Shown here: one piece after another, positions 1 to 9,096 of the stretch
How the letters are laid out: each line of letters starts with the position of its first letter
Numbering within the stretch: position 1 is the stretch's first letter
Origin: CANDOC01 sp965261725
Lineage (GTDB): Bacteria; Pseudomonadota; Gammaproteobacteria; Pseudomonadales; Endozoicomonadaceae
Assembly (NCBI GenBank): GCA_965261725.1
Contig: CBDHDU010000012.1
Location: 124,001 to 188,000, forward strand
Length of the DNA: 64,000 bases
Direction: 5' to 3'
Made by a program: the position numbers and the translations under genes
The notes under the pieces: generated by a model
The model's input: the letters and a program-made list of their open reading frames with translations, nothing else
Database searches by the model: none
What the model was told of the DNA's origin: nothing

Positions 1-1
1 T

Positions 2-337
2 ATGAATGCCTGTGCGGCGTTTATCATAACAACCGTGTTGTTTGTCTCTATGAGCAACGGCATTACTTATACACCGGTGGAGCTGGCGATCTGGGTACTG
101 ATTGCAACGATTGCAGCGATTGGTAATGCCGGCGTGCCAATGGGCTGTTACATGTTGTCCAGTGCCATGCTGGCAACCATGGATGTGCCGTTGTATCTAC
201 TGGGAATGATTCTGCCGTTTTATTCGCTGATTGATATGCTGGAAAGCGCTATCAATGTCTGGTCTGATGCCTGTGTTACTGCAGTCGTCGATAAAGAGCA
301 CTCAGCCTGTGAAATGCTGAGTGCTGAGAAAATCTGA
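2..337 (+). CDS. Dicarboxylate/amino acid:cation symporter, C-terminal part
   Basis: The reading frame is open at the left edge, so only about 111 C-terminal residues are visible. It is hydrophobic, with a stretch reading GNAGVPMGCYML and a final NVWSDACVTAVVDKE segment. The latter resembles the NVxGD...VxK signature near the end of DAACS-family (GltP/DctA/SstT-like) sodium- or proton-coupled symporters, where the Asp is part of the substrate/cation site. The product would be an inner-membrane importer of dicarboxylates or acidic/neutral amino acids. The exact substrate cannot be told from this piece. It ends 5 bp before the convergent bioA stop. Confidence 0.75.
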   Translation: MNACAAFIITTVLFVSMSNGITYTPVELAIWVLIATIAAIGNAGVPMGCYMLSSAMLATMDVPLYLLGMILPFYSLIDMLESAINVWSDACVTAVVDKEHSACEMLSAEKI

Positions 338-341
338 GAAA

Positions 342-1634
342 TCAGAGATTACTGACAACCCTGAACATAGCCTTACACAGGGTTGTCAGGTCTTCATCAG
401 ACATAATATAGGGCGGCATGATATAGACCAGTTTGCCAAACGGTCTGACCCAGACACCCTCCTCCACAAACCGGGGCTGAATCAGCTTCATATCAACCGG
501 CTCTTTCAGTTCAACAACACCAATACCGCCAAGAACACGCACGTCTTCAACCATTTGCAGATCGGAAAATGGTGCCAGCCCTGTTTTCAAACCTCGTTCA
601 AGTCCTTCAATCTGCGCTTTCCATTCCCCCCGATTAATAATATCCATGCTGGCATTGGCTGCCGCACAGGTCAGCGGGTTCGCCATGAAGGTTGGTCCAT
701 GCATCATCGGACCTTTTTCTGAAATGATCTGACTGACTTCACGGGTACAGATGGTTGCCGCCATGCTCATATAGCCACCGGTCAGTGCCTTACCCACACA
801 CATGATATCCGGTGTGATACCTGCGTGTTCACAGGCGAACAAAGTACCAGTGCGCCCAAACCCGGTCGCAATCTCATCGCAGATCAGCAAAATACCATAG
901 TGCTGACACAGCTCCTGAGTACGGCGCAGATATTCCGGATGATAGAAATACATGCCTCCCGCCCCCTGCACTACCGGTTCAATAATAATGGCGGCCAGGT
1001 CTTCATGATGACGAGCCAGATGCTCTTCCAGCTCATTCAGACAGCTTTCGTCCCACTCATCGCCATACTTGCAGGAAGGGCGACTGACAAAGAAATGCTG
1101 AGGCAAAAGCCCGGTAAAGTAGTGATGCATCCCCGTAACCGGGTCACACAGCGACATAGCGCCAGTGGTATCACCATAATATCCACCGTTCACGGTCAAT
1201 ATCTTGCGCTTGCCTTCACAGCCTTTTGACAGCTGATACTGCACCGCCATTTTTATGGCGACTTCAACAGATACTGAGCCGGAATCGGAAAAGAAAACCG
1301 TTTCAAGATCCCCCGGCGTCATATCCACCAGCTTGCGGGCAAGGTCTATCGCCGGTTTATGGGTCAGACCACCAAACATTACGTGAGACATGGTATCAAT
1401 CTGGTGATTCAGTGCGGCATTCATTTCCGGATGCTGATAACCATGCACCTGGCACCACCAGGAAGCCATACCATCAATCAACTCACGGCCATCAGCCAGT
1501 TTTATTCTGACGCCCTTTGCAGAGACCACGGGATACATTTCATAACGATGAACGGTTGACGTATAGGGGTGCCAGATATGCTCGGCATCAAATACCATAT
1601 CTTCTCTGGTAATCAACGAATTCATCTGTTCCAT
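342..1634 (-). CDS. bioA: Adenosylmethionine-8-amino-7-oxononanoate aminotransferase
   Basis: This is a 430-aa fold-type I PLP aminotransferase, the usual BioA length. It transfers an amino group from S-adenosylmethionine to KAPA to give DAPA in cytoplasmic biotin synthesis. Visible motifs are IWHPYTS near the N-terminus, the DGMASWWCQVHGY segment, the PLP-binding DEIATGFGRTG and VGKALTGG with the Schiff-base lysine, and HGPTFMANPLTCAAA. The other bio genes are not adjacent. The start follows a short intergenic region shared with the divergent DUF547 gene. No clear BirA operator was recognised in that gap. Confidence 0.95.
   Translation of the reverse strand: MEQMNSLITREDMVFDAEHIWHPYTSTVHRYEMYPVVSAKGVRIKLADGRELIDGMASWWCQVHGYQHPEMNAALNHQIDTMSHVMFGGLTHKPAIDLARKLVDMTPGDLETVFFSDSGSVSVEVAIKMAVQYQLSKGCEGKRKILTVNGGYYGDTTGAMSLCDPVTGMHHYFTGLLPQHFFVSRPSCKYGDEWDESCLNELEEHLARHHEDLAAIIIEPVVQGAGGMYFYHPEYLRRTQELCQHYGILLICDEIATGFGRTGTLFACEHAGITPDIMCVGKALTGGYMSMAATICTREVSQIISEKGPMMHGPTFMANPLTCAAANASMDIINRGEWKAQIEGLERGLKTGLAPFSDLQMVEDVRVLGGIGVVELKEPVDMKLIQPRFVEEGVWVRPFGKLVYIMPPYIMSDEDLTTLCKAMFRVVSNL
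352..389. other. Perfect 12-bp inverted repeat at convergent gene ends
   Basis: CTGACAACCCTG (352-363) and CAGGGTTGTCAG (378-389) form a 12-bp stem with a 14-base loop. It lies in the last codons of bioA, just past the symporter stop. Neither side has a strong T tract, so if it is a bidirectional terminator it is atypical. Confidence 0.35.
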
Positions 1635-1807
1635 GCGCGGTAACCTCTTTTACCTGAAAAACTGCTGCAAAGTGCCGATTAAGTTAAAAGCTTCAGGTTT
1701 CATTGTTTTATGTGCTGCGATACAGCATATGGAATATCAGGCAGGCTGCAATACTGCAGGACAATAAAACTGACCACAATCAGCAAAGGCAGACTGAGGA
1801 ATTCAGG

Positions 1808-2614
1808 ATGATCATCATTCTTAACCGAGGGTTCGGTACCGGAGACTCCCTCGAAGACCGCAGCCTGACCGACGAACTGGCACGACTGCTGGACAACACC
1901 CGGCAGCATTTCTATGACAAGACCAACCGACTGTTTGCCTATGATGATTACTCCCGCTCCCCCCTCTTTCATGATTACCGCTCTCTGACCCGGGCTCTGA
2001 CCGCTTTCGAACCCAGCCTGATGGAAAGTGATAATGAGCGAAAAGCTTTCTGGCTGAACTTATACAATGGCATGGCAATCAACGCGGTGATCAGCCACGG
2101 TCTCCAGCAGGAACTCAAGGCACATAAACTGTTTTATTCCCAGACCTGTTATCAGGTCGGCAACTACCCTTGGTCGCTGGATAAAATCGAGCACGGCGTG
2201 TTACGGGGCAATCGCCCGAAGTACAGAGCTTTCAGGAAACCTTTCAGAGCATCACATAAATCCATGCCGCTATTGCTGACTGAATGCGATCCGCGGATTC
2301 ATGCGACTCTTTATACACCCTGCCAGTCATCGCCGGTTTTTTCAGCCTACAGCAGTGAATATATTGACCAGCAACTTGATGCGGCCTGTCGCGATATGGT
2401 GGCGAATGATGTTGTTATTGGTGATGACTACATCAAGCTCCCAATGATCTTTAAGTGGTATCAAAAGGACTTTGGCACCCCGATTGATATTGTCAGCTTT
2501 GTTACTCACCACATGGAAGACCAGCAGGCTGCGGCTGAACTGCAGGAAAAGATGAAAAACAAGCAGCTAAAGTTGGACTATATTCCCTATAGCTGGATTA
2601 TCAACGCCCGGTAG
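1808..2614 (+). CDS. DUF547 domain protein
   Basis: A 268-aa protein if it starts at the ATG at 1808, which has a GAGG sequence just upstream; an in-frame ATG at 1703 is less likely. The core has the DUF547 hallmarks: AFWLNLYNGMAINAV, then NYPWSLDKIEHGVLRGNRP, then an LTECDPRIHATL segment. DUF547 proteins are common in marine gammaproteobacteria and have no established biochemical role. There is no signal peptide at the chosen start. Its end overlaps the convergent next gene by 14 bp. Confidence 0.8.
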   Translation: MIIILNRGFGTGDSLEDRSLTDELARLLDNTRQHFYDKTNRLFAYDDYSRSPLFHDYRSLTRALTAFEPSLMESDNERKAFWLNLYNGMAINAVISHGLQQELKAHKLFYSQTCYQVGNYPWSLDKIEHGVLRGNRPKYRAFRKPFRASHKSMPLLLTECDPRIHATLYTPCQSSPVFSAYSSEYIDQQLDAACRDMVANDVVIGDDYIKLPMIFKWYQKDFGTPIDIVSFVTHHMEDQQAAAELQEKMKNKQLKLDYIPYSWIINAR

Positions 2615-3353
2615 GGGCTGACTCCCCACCTGACGATAAAAACACTGAGACTGCTCCCCTTTTAGGAAGAAAGCGCTTTTCATTCGGCGGTCCAATTTCA
2701 CCTTTATGACCTTCTATTTCTGGACTATAGTCACCATCAAAGTCACGTTTACGTTTTAATGACCTTGTAGAATTGCTCTTTCTTTCTTTTTCAGTAATAT
2801 CTTTAACAGCATCTTGCCGAACCTTTTCCCAATGCTGAGCTCCCAGAGGACTACCCTGTAATAAACATTTCAGTACGCTTTGTGTTAAACCTTCACCTGT
2901 CAAATTTTCAGCCAGCCACTTAACTGTATGAGCGTTCAGGCTTGAAACAGCCATATCGTCTTCAGAGCATAATGTAAAAAACAACAGCGTAATATACGAC
3001 TGATCATCTTTGAAACACGACCAGTTTTTTTCATAATCCTCAGCCAAAGAAACATTATTCAGGCTCATAAGCAGGTTCCATACAATATTTGCACATTCTT
3101 TAAGGGTCAGAGCTTTTCGTTTTGCAGTTACAGATATCATATTTATAAAATTTCTAACAATATTAGCTGTTGTTCTTGTCGTTGAATCGAGCCCGTACAG
3201 CGTGCAATAGTTACAATACTGCATCTTTGCACTTTGTTTTAACCAAACTGATAGATCTTCTTTATCAGGTACACCTCCAGCTAATGTCCCTCCCCCCCAT
3301 AAAATTAATACAGCATATAAAACTACAACTCGTTTTCTATTTAAAAAAATCAT
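2601..3353 (-). CDS. Hypothetical exported protein
   Basis: 250 residues starting with a typical signal peptide (basic MIFLNRKR, hydrophobic VVVLYAVLILWGGG, then TLAGG). The mature part has many Cys, Asn and Ser residues, and the C-terminal third is basic (TRSLKRKRDF and an EKRFLPKRG segment). No family is recognised. The gene is AT-rich compared with its neighbours and is followed upstream by an AT-rich gap, which fits the lineage-specific exported proteins seen elsewhere in the window. Function unknown. Confidence 0.55.
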   Translation of the reverse strand: MIFLNRKRVVVLYAVLILWGGGTLAGGVPDKEDLSVWLKQSAKMQYCNYCTLYGLDSTTRTTANIVRNFINMISVTAKRKALTLKECANIVWNLLMSLNNVSLAEDYEKNWSCFKDDQSYITLLFFTLCSEDDMAVSSLNAHTVKWLAENLTGEGLTQSVLKCLLQGSPLGAQHWEKVRQDAVKDITEKERKSNSTRSLKRKRDFDGDYSPEIEGHKGEIGPPNEKRFLPKRGAVSVFLSSGGESAPTGR

Positions 3354-3688
3354 AATATTAAAAGATGAAAATAAAAAAACAGCGTTTTTTAAACATTAGT
3401 CTAGATATATGTGTTGTTATATTTTAGCCAGGGCGAAAGCACCGCGCTGACCATAGTTCCACACTAACCGGTTTTTAGAACACAAAGTCATAATTGCGAC
3501 TATCGTAATGCAGATATAGCGATAAAAATACAATAAATTGTGGAGCTATTATCCGTCAGTTCACATTTATTTGCACTAAAGTACACCCCGTACTTTCGCC
3601 CTGTATTTTAGCAAGCTTAATTTCAGGTGCCTCTTTTTCAAACATCAGTTAGACTAATTCATCCTGTGAAAATAACACTGCACACACC
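3354..3688. other. AT-rich intergenic stretch
   Basis: About 335 bp without a convincing gene. It holds the divergent promoter regions of the exported protein on the left and the PTPS-family gene on the right. No riboswitch, tRNA or strong hairpin was recognised. Confidence 0.5.
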
Positions 3689-4552
3689 ATGAGCGCACTT
3701 TTTGTCGATGCCCTGACTACGGTAGATTTTTCTTTTCTGTGCCCCAACAGAGGGCTGGTCGGTGAAACCTGGCTGGTTGATGTTGAGCTTTATGGCGAAC
3801 TGGATGAGCAAGGCATGGTCTTTGATTTTGGCCATGTAAAAAAAGAAATTAAACGGGTTATCGATTTATGCGCAGATCACCGGCTGCTGGTTCCGGCGGG
3901 CAACAGTGCTGTTAAAATCAGCTCATCCGATAAACAGTTAACTGTAGAGCTGGAAACTGAATCTCAGGGGCTGATACGCTGCACAGCACCCGAACAGGCA
4001 ATTCTGACGGTTGATATCGATGCTATCACCATAGCAAATCTGCAGCCTGTACTCGAACAGATTGTTATCGATATTCTGCCTGATAACGTCTCTCGGCTTG
4101 TACTCAAACTTTATCCTGAAACTATTCCCGGCGCTTACTACCACTACAGTCATGGTCTGAAAAAGCATGCGGGTGACTGCCAACGTATCGCTCATGGTCA
4201 CCGTTCAGCGATTCATCTTGAAATTGATGGTCAGAGAAATGCTGATGCAGAAGCTGAATGGGCTGAAAGCTGGAAAGATATTTACCTGATTACTCAGGAA
4301 GACCTGCTCGAAACCTGGACCGAGAACAACATTACCTATCACCGCTGTGGCTATCAGGCAAATCAGGGACAGTTTGAACTGGTAATCAATGCTGACCGCT
4401 GCTGCCTGATGGAAACTGATTCAACGGTTGAACTGATTGCTCACCATATCGCCGAACAAGTCAGCCTTCAGCACCCCGGTAGTACTGTTAAAGTCCGGGC
4501 TTTTGAAGGCTTTCACAAAGGTGCTCTGGCGGTTATCGAACCATCCCGATAG
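3689..4552 (+). CDS. 6-pyruvoyl-tetrahydropterin synthase / QueD family protein (duplicated domain)
   Basis: A 287-aa protein, roughly twice the size of a single QueD domain. The N-terminal half has the FSFLCPNRGLVGETWLVDVEL and GMVFDFGHVKKEIKRVID segments expected of the T-fold. The C-terminal half has SHGLKKHAGDCQRIAHGHR, with the His-rich metal-binding motif GHR and the Cys of the catalytic region. Family members convert dihydroneopterin triphosphate to carboxytetrahydropterin (queuosine pathway) or related pterins. Whether this long version does so is inferred only. It ends 5 bp from the convergent glutamine-synthetase gene. Confidence 0.75.
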   Translation: MSALFVDALTTVDFSFLCPNRGLVGETWLVDVELYGELDEQGMVFDFGHVKKEIKRVIDLCADHRLLVPAGNSAVKISSSDKQLTVELETESQGLIRCTAPEQAILTVDIDAITIANLQPVLEQIVIDILPDNVSRLVLKLYPETIPGAYYHYSHGLKKHAGDCQRIAHGHRSAIHLEIDGQRNADAEAEWAESWKDIYLITQEDLLETWTENNITYHRCGYQANQGQFELVINADRCCLMETDSTVELIAHHIAEQVSLQHPGSTVKVRAFEGFHKGALAVIEPSR

Positions 4553-4557
4553 GCCGC

Positions 4558-5931
4558 TTAGATGATTTCAAAGTAACGCTCAAGCTCCCAGTCAGTAATA
4601 TGCTTACGGAACTCACGCTCTTCCCATTCACGGGATGCAGCGTAATGCTCTACAAACTCACTGCCAAATAATTTATGTGCCGCCTGAGAACCTTTCAAAC
4701 GCTGTGCCGCATCAAACAGGCTTCTGGGTAATGCGAGTTTATCCGAACTTTGCTGCTCGTAAGCATTGCCTCGCACCTGTTCTATTGGCTCAATCCTGTT
4801 TTCAATACCATGCAACCCGGAGGCCAGTACCGCAGCTAATGCCAGGTAAGGAGAAGCATCTGCGGCACCCAGGCGATACTCAACTCGCTGGGAAGTGATA
4901 CCACCCGGTATAACGCGTAAAGCACAGGTGCGGTTTTCAACGCCCCAGGTTGCATGGGTGGGAGCCCAGAACCCGGGAACCAGACGACTATAACTATTAA
5001 TCGTCGGAGCCAGCAATGCCATAAATTCCGGCATCAAATGTTGTAATCCGCCAACAAAATGACGCTGCACTTCGCTCATACCAAAAGGCTGTTCCGGATC
5101 ACTAAATACAGGGTTGCCCGTTTCAGTGGATCGCAATGAAACATGAATATGCCCGCCCTGCCCCGGATAATCCTGTGACCAGCGCGCCATAAATGTCGCC
5201 ATCAATTCATTTTTCTGAGCCAGCACTTTTATAAACGTTTTAAACAGTGCGGCTTTATCGGCGGCTGATTCTGCATCGTCGACAGCAATGGCCGCCTCAA
5301 TAACTCCGGCTCCACTTTCGGTATGAATACTTTCAATCGGAAAATCCATCTCTTCTGCCAGAGATAAGATTTTGCGATATAAGTCCGAATGCACAGAATT
5401 TCTGAGCATCGAGTAACCACAGTAATCCGGTGTAAACGGCTGCAGGTTTCGAAACCCTTTATCCCTTACTGACTGAGGTGTCTCATTAAAAAGAAAGAAT
5501 TCATATTCAAAAGCAGCAAAGGGTTCATAACCCATCTTCTGTAATTTCTGAATCATCCGCCGCAGCAATGCACGCGAACACAATGACTCTGCCTTGCCAG
5601 TAAATTCACACAGGAAGAACAACATATTATCTTCCAGCGGAAGTTCACGGCAGGAATGGGGAAGAATGCGCACCGCAGCATCCGGGTAACCGGTATGCCA
5701 GCCAGTATATGTAGTGTTGTCGTATAACTGATCTTTTACATCCCAACCCAGCACTACATCACAGAAAGAAAAGCCTTTTTCAAGGGACGCAAGAAACTTG
5801 CTCTTCCCCATATATTTGCCCAGCATGAGACCATCGTTATCAACAATCCCCACTTTGACGTGGCTTAGTTTTCGTTCTTCAATGATACGCCTTGCGTCGT
5901 TTACAGTGCAGACCTCACGCGGGTTCAACAT
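4558..5931 (-). CDS. Glutamine synthetase family protein (gamma-glutamylpolyamine synthetase-like)
   Basis: 457 aa, with the GS beta-grasp N-terminal domain (KVGIVDNDGLMLGKYM) and the catalytic domain. Recognisable motifs are FAAFEYEFFLF, ESGAGVIEAA, GQGGHIHVSL, and NSYSRLVPGFWAPTHATWG followed by NRTCALRV. Sequence style is closer to PuuA-type gamma-glutamyl ligases than to GlnA, which is usually about 468 aa and carries an adenylylation Tyr loop not seen here. The likely reaction is ATP-dependent ligation of glutamate to an amine such as putrescine. No other Puu genes adjoin it. Confidence 0.75.
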   Translation of the reverse strand: MLNPREVCTVNDARRIIEERKLSHVKVGIVDNDGLMLGKYMGKSKFLASLEKGFSFCDVVLGWDVKDQLYDNTTYTGWHTGYPDAAVRILPHSCRELPLEDNMLFFLCEFTGKAESLCSRALLRRMIQKLQKMGYEPFAAFEYEFFLFNETPQSVRDKGFRNLQPFTPDYCGYSMLRNSVHSDLYRKILSLAEEMDFPIESIHTESGAGVIEAAIAVDDAESAADKAALFKTFIKVLAQKNELMATFMARWSQDYPGQGGHIHVSLRSTETGNPVFSDPEQPFGMSEVQRHFVGGLQHLMPEFMALLAPTINSYSRLVPGFWAPTHATWGVENRTCALRVIPGGITSQRVEYRLGAADASPYLALAAVLASGLHGIENRIEPIEQVRGNAYEQQSSDKLALPRSLFDAAQRLKGSQAAHKLFGSEFVEHYAASREWEEREFRKHITDWELERYFEII

Positions 5932-6014
5932 ACAGCGCCCCTGATTCTCGCAATGAAGGTACAGGGTATATAGACAAGCGATCTGAAAAATTCAGCTTTG
6001 AGACGAAAAAAGAC

Positions 6015-6059
6015 AAAAAAACGGTGTGACTGCATTTATCGCAACCACACCGTTTTTTT
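6015..6059. terminator. Bidirectional rho-independent terminator
   Basis: A perfect stem of AAAAAAACGGTGTG (6015-6028) and CACACCGTTTTTTT (6046-6059) encloses a 17-base loop. It has A/T tracts on both sides and so reads as a terminator in both directions. It lies just downstream of trpS (minus strand) and insulates the GS-family gene. Confidence 0.9.
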
Positions 6060-6079
6060 ATAACGTGACTGTAAAAAAA

Positions 6080-7093
6080 TCAGGCAGACAATGGGCGCAG
6101 GCCAACCGCATGACGAATTTTCTTCAGCAGTGGAGCCGCTTCTGCACGGGCACGTTCAGCACCTTTCAGCAGTTCCTGTTCAATAAATTCAGGATTTGCC
6201 ACCAGCTCTTCATAACGGGCACGGGGTTCTGCCAGCAGCTCGTTCAGGTATTCAAACAGTTCCTGCTTGAGGTGTCCCCAGCCAGCACCTTCAACATATT
6301 GCTGACGCTTGGCTTCTACCTGCTCCGGAGTAGCGAAGGCAGAGAAAATCTGGAACAGCGTGCAGGTTTCCGGATCTTTCGGCTCACCCGGTTCCAGACT
6401 GTTGGTCTTGATCTTCATGATGAACTTGCGCAGTTTTTTCTCAGGCGCAAACAACGGAATCACGTTGTCATAGCTCTTGCTCATCTTGCGACCGTCAAGA
6501 CCATTCAGAACCGCGGTAGTTTCACCCACAACAGCTTCCGGCAATGTCAGCAGTTCGCCGTAGTGATGATTCATGCGACCGGCGATATCACGCGCCATTT
6601 CAATATGCTGAATCTGGTCTTTACCGACCGGAACCTTATTGGCATTGAACATCAGGATATCCGCTGCCATCAAGACCGGATAGCTGAACAGACCCATGGT
6701 AATGCCTTTATCAGGGTCTTTGGCGCCAGAGTCTTCATTTTCCTGCGCCGCTGCTTTATATGCGTGAGCACGGTTCATCAGACCTTTCGCGGTCATGCAG
6801 TTCAGAATCCAGCACAGCTCGGTAATCTCCGGCACATCAGACTGACGGTAGAATGTCACCTTGCTGGTATCCAGACCTAACGCCAGCCAGGTCGCCGCGA
6901 TTTCCAGTGTAGAGCGATGCACACGCTCCGGATCACGGGTACTGATAATGGCGTGGTAATCCGCCAGAAAGAAAAAGGAGTCAACGCCTTCACGCTGGCT
7001 GTCAGCAATAGCAGGGCGGATGGCACCGACATAGTTACCCAGGTGTGGTGTACCTGACGGCTTGATACCGGTCAGCGTTCTGATTCTGGTCAT
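6080..7093 (-). CDS. trpS: Tryptophanyl-tRNA synthetase
   Basis: 337 aa, the normal length for a bacterial class I TrpRS, which charges tRNA-Trp. The HIGH-type signature appears as PSGTPHLGNYVGAI near the N-terminus and the KMSKS loop as GRKMSKSYDN. Other typical segments are FFLADYHAI and PVLMAADIL. It is followed by the strong terminator at 6015-6059, suggesting a monocistronic unit. Confidence 0.97.
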   Translation of the reverse strand: MTRIRTLTGIKPSGTPHLGNYVGAIRPAIADSQREGVDSFFFLADYHAIISTRDPERVHRSTLEIAATWLALGLDTSKVTFYRQSDVPEITELCWILNCMTAKGLMNRAHAYKAAAQENEDSGAKDPDKGITMGLFSYPVLMAADILMFNANKVPVGKDQIQHIEMARDIAGRMNHHYGELLTLPEAVVGETTAVLNGLDGRKMSKSYDNVIPLFAPEKKLRKFIMKIKTNSLEPGEPKDPETCTLFQIFSAFATPEQVEAKRQQYVEGAGWGHLKQELFEYLNELLAEPRARYEELVANPEFIEQELLKGAERARAEAAPLLKKIRHAVGLRPLSA

Positions 7094-7196
7094 AAAATCT
7101 GTTCACATGGTTTATGGTTCCGCGCTGTTGTGGGGAACCGCAAACGGCGCATTATAGAGAACCCGTGGGGCAGCGGGTAGTCCCCATCATCGAGTA

Positions 7197-7769
7197 TCAG
7201 GCAGGCATGATCTGAAGGGCATGTTCAATATTAATTCGATAGCGCAGAATATGCGCGTTCTCAGGCTCGTACCAGACTGAATTCAAATACTCCCCGTCAG
7301 CCCCCATGACGACTTTCTGAGAAGATATATTTTGCTCCTGACAGGTGATGATGACCTGCTTATTCCCGATATTAGCCAGTCGCTGCAGCAAAATACGTAA
7401 CATTAATTTGCCATAGCCCTGCCCCTGATGGAGGGGAGACACGTCATAACCAATATGCCCCGCAACCAGAAACCAAAATGCCGTCAAGCGCGGCCGATAG
7501 CGTATTGAGCCAAGCATTCTGCCCTGATCACTCATCAGAAACCAGGATTCGTAAGGTACAAAACCATCTGGCAGATTTTCTCCACGGGCATGTTGCTGCA
7601 GGCGATTTAAGTGAATGTCAGGCATTCTTGCTGCCCCCAGAAAATCGGGCATATCCGCGGCGGCACACTCGCACGCATAACAGTGGAATGCATCAAGTAG
7701 CTGGTCATTCGCCTGCACCAACTGAACCACGTTTTTTATGCCCTCTTTTTGAGTAATTATTCTCTCCAT
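7197..7769 (-). CDS. GNAT family N-acetyltransferase
   Basis: About 190 aa from the ATG giving MERIITQKE; an upstream in-frame start at 7781 adds four residues. The acetyl-CoA binding segment is visible as HIGYDVSPLHQGQGYGKLMLR (Q/RxxGxG/A-like), preceded by GSIRYR and followed by VIITCQEQNISSQKV, which is typical of GNAT motif B. The acceptor substrate cannot be predicted. It lies between trpS and the divergent mutM. Confidence 0.8.
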   Translation of the reverse strand: MERIITQKEGIKNVVQLVQANDQLLDAFHCYACECAAADMPDFLGAARMPDIHLNRLQQHARGENLPDGFVPYESWFLMSDQGRMLGSIRYRPRLTAFWFLVAGHIGYDVSPLHQGQGYGKLMLRILLQRLANIGNKQVIITCQEQNISSQKVVMGADGEYLNSVWYEPENAHILRYRINIEHALQIMPA

Positions 7770-7848
7770 CTTAAATACCATTGGGCATCGTGCCTCTCAA
7801 TGGCATTTCTGCTATGTTCGACAGCAAATAAAATGCCATGAAGTGATC

Positions 7849-8664
7849 ATGCCTGAACTACCGGAAGTCGAAACAACACGCCGGGGCATTACGCCTCATA
7901 TTGAAGGTAAAACCATCGAACATCTGGTTGTCCGTAACCCCAGACTGCGCTGGCCGGTACCGGATGAACTTCCGCAAATAGTTTCTGATCAACCCGTTAA
8001 CAAAATTCGCCGCAGGGCAAAGTATCTTTTACTGGATATGCCTGCCGGTACCATGATTATCCATCTGGGCATGTCCGGTTCACTGCGAGTTATCACCAGA
8101 GGCGAGGCACCGGGAAAACATGATCATGTTGATATCGTGTTTAAGGACGGAACAACGCTGCGATATCACGATCCGCGCCGCTTCGGGGCTGTACTCTGGA
8201 CGGATTCAAAACCCGAAGAACATTCACTGCTCAACCATCTGGGTCCTGAACCACTTTCTGATGAATTTAACAGCGAGCGACTGATTGAATGCGCCAAAGG
8301 CCGTTCAAAAGCAGTCAAGTTGCTGGTTATGGATAACCAGGTTGTTGTTGGTGTCGGTAATATTTATGCCAATGAAGCCTTGTTTATGGCGGGTATTCGT
8401 CCGGATCGCCCCAGCAAGTCAATTTCAGCAAAGCGCTATCAAAAGCTGACCGAATGCATCAAAACCGTACTTGCCCGTGCCATTGAAAAAGGCGGTACCA
8501 CATTGAAAGACTTTGTGGGGGGCGATGGTAAGCCCGGCTACTTCAGTATTGAACTGGCGGTTTATGGTCATGGTGGCGAACCTTGCCCAAAATGCAAAAA
8601 AACACTCACCGAAATCAAGCTTGGGCAACGGTCAACGGTCTTCTGCAAATCATGCCAGCGTTGA
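7849..8664 (+). CDS. mutM: Formamidopyrimidine-DNA glycosylase
   Basis: 271 aa, the normal Fpg length. It removes oxidised purines such as 8-oxoguanine and nicks the DNA. The start is set by function: mature Fpg needs Pro as residue 1 after Met removal, and the ATG at 7849 gives MPELPEVETTRRG. A GTG two codons earlier would destroy this. Also visible are the HLGMSGSLRV region, the void-filling HDPRRFGA, GVGNIYANEALF, and the C-terminal zinc finger CPKC...CKSC. Confidence 0.97.
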   Translation: MPELPEVETTRRGITPHIEGKTIEHLVVRNPRLRWPVPDELPQIVSDQPVNKIRRRAKYLLLDMPAGTMIIHLGMSGSLRVITRGEAPGKHDHVDIVFKDGTTLRYHDPRRFGAVLWTDSKPEEHSLLNHLGPEPLSDEFNSERLIECAKGRSKAVKLLVMDNQVVVGVGNIYANEALFMAGIRPDRPSKSISAKRYQKLTECIKTVLARAIEKGGTTLKDFVGGDGKPGYFSIELAVYGHGGEPCPKCKKTLTEIKLGQRSTVFCKSCQR

Positions 8665-8758
8665 TGGCTGGGGTTCTGCGGACTATTCTCAGCTAATAAG
8701 CATTAAATACTTTATTAGCTCGAAACCTACAACTCGAACAAGGAAGAGGATTCTATTC

Positions 8759-9085
8759 ATGCGCCGCGCCCTTCAGCCTTTGCTCTGTATTACTGCACTG
8801 CTTATCACTCTGATGAGTGCACAGTTTGCAGCAGCCACCGATACGGGAACCATGCAACAGCGCAATAATCAGGCTTCGATGGAAGATCCCAACTTTGTTG
8901 CCATGACGGGTGATTTGCTGGTTGCCCGCCCGTTACTGCTGGTTGCAACCGTACTGGGTAGCGTGGTGTTTATTATCAGCTCACCTTTTTCAGCAGCAGG
9001 CGGCAATATGGATCAGGCAGCCGAAACACTGGTAAAGAAGCCTGCCAGAGCCACATTTACACGCTGTCTTGGCTGTAGTGGCTGA
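8759..9085 (+). CDS. Small conserved membrane/exported protein
   Basis: 108 aa, starting at an ATG preceded by GGAAGAGG. It has a signal-peptide-like N-terminus (RRALQPLLCITALLITLMSAQFAAA) and a second hydrophobic segment (PLLLVATVLGSVVFIISSPFSAAGG). The C-terminus ends in two Cys residues (RCLGCSG). Similar short proteins lie downstream of mutM in other gammaproteobacteria as far as I recall, sometimes labelled multidrug transporter without evidence. Function unknown. Confidence 0.6.
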   Translation: MRRALQPLLCITALLITLMSAQFAAATDTGTMQQRNNQASMEDPNFVAMTGDLLVARPLLLVATVLGSVVFIISSPFSAAGGNMDQAAETLVKKPARATFTRCLGCSG

Positions 9086-9096
9086 TTTCAGGTCAG

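Noticed and set aside
6026..6880. 284-aa plus-strand frame antisense to trpS
   Set aside because: It is the shadow of an intact, well-conserved trpS gene.
8691..8720. AGCTAATAA/TTATTAGCT hairpin between mutM and the next gene
   Set aside because: A/T-only stem without a T tract; too weak to call a terminator.
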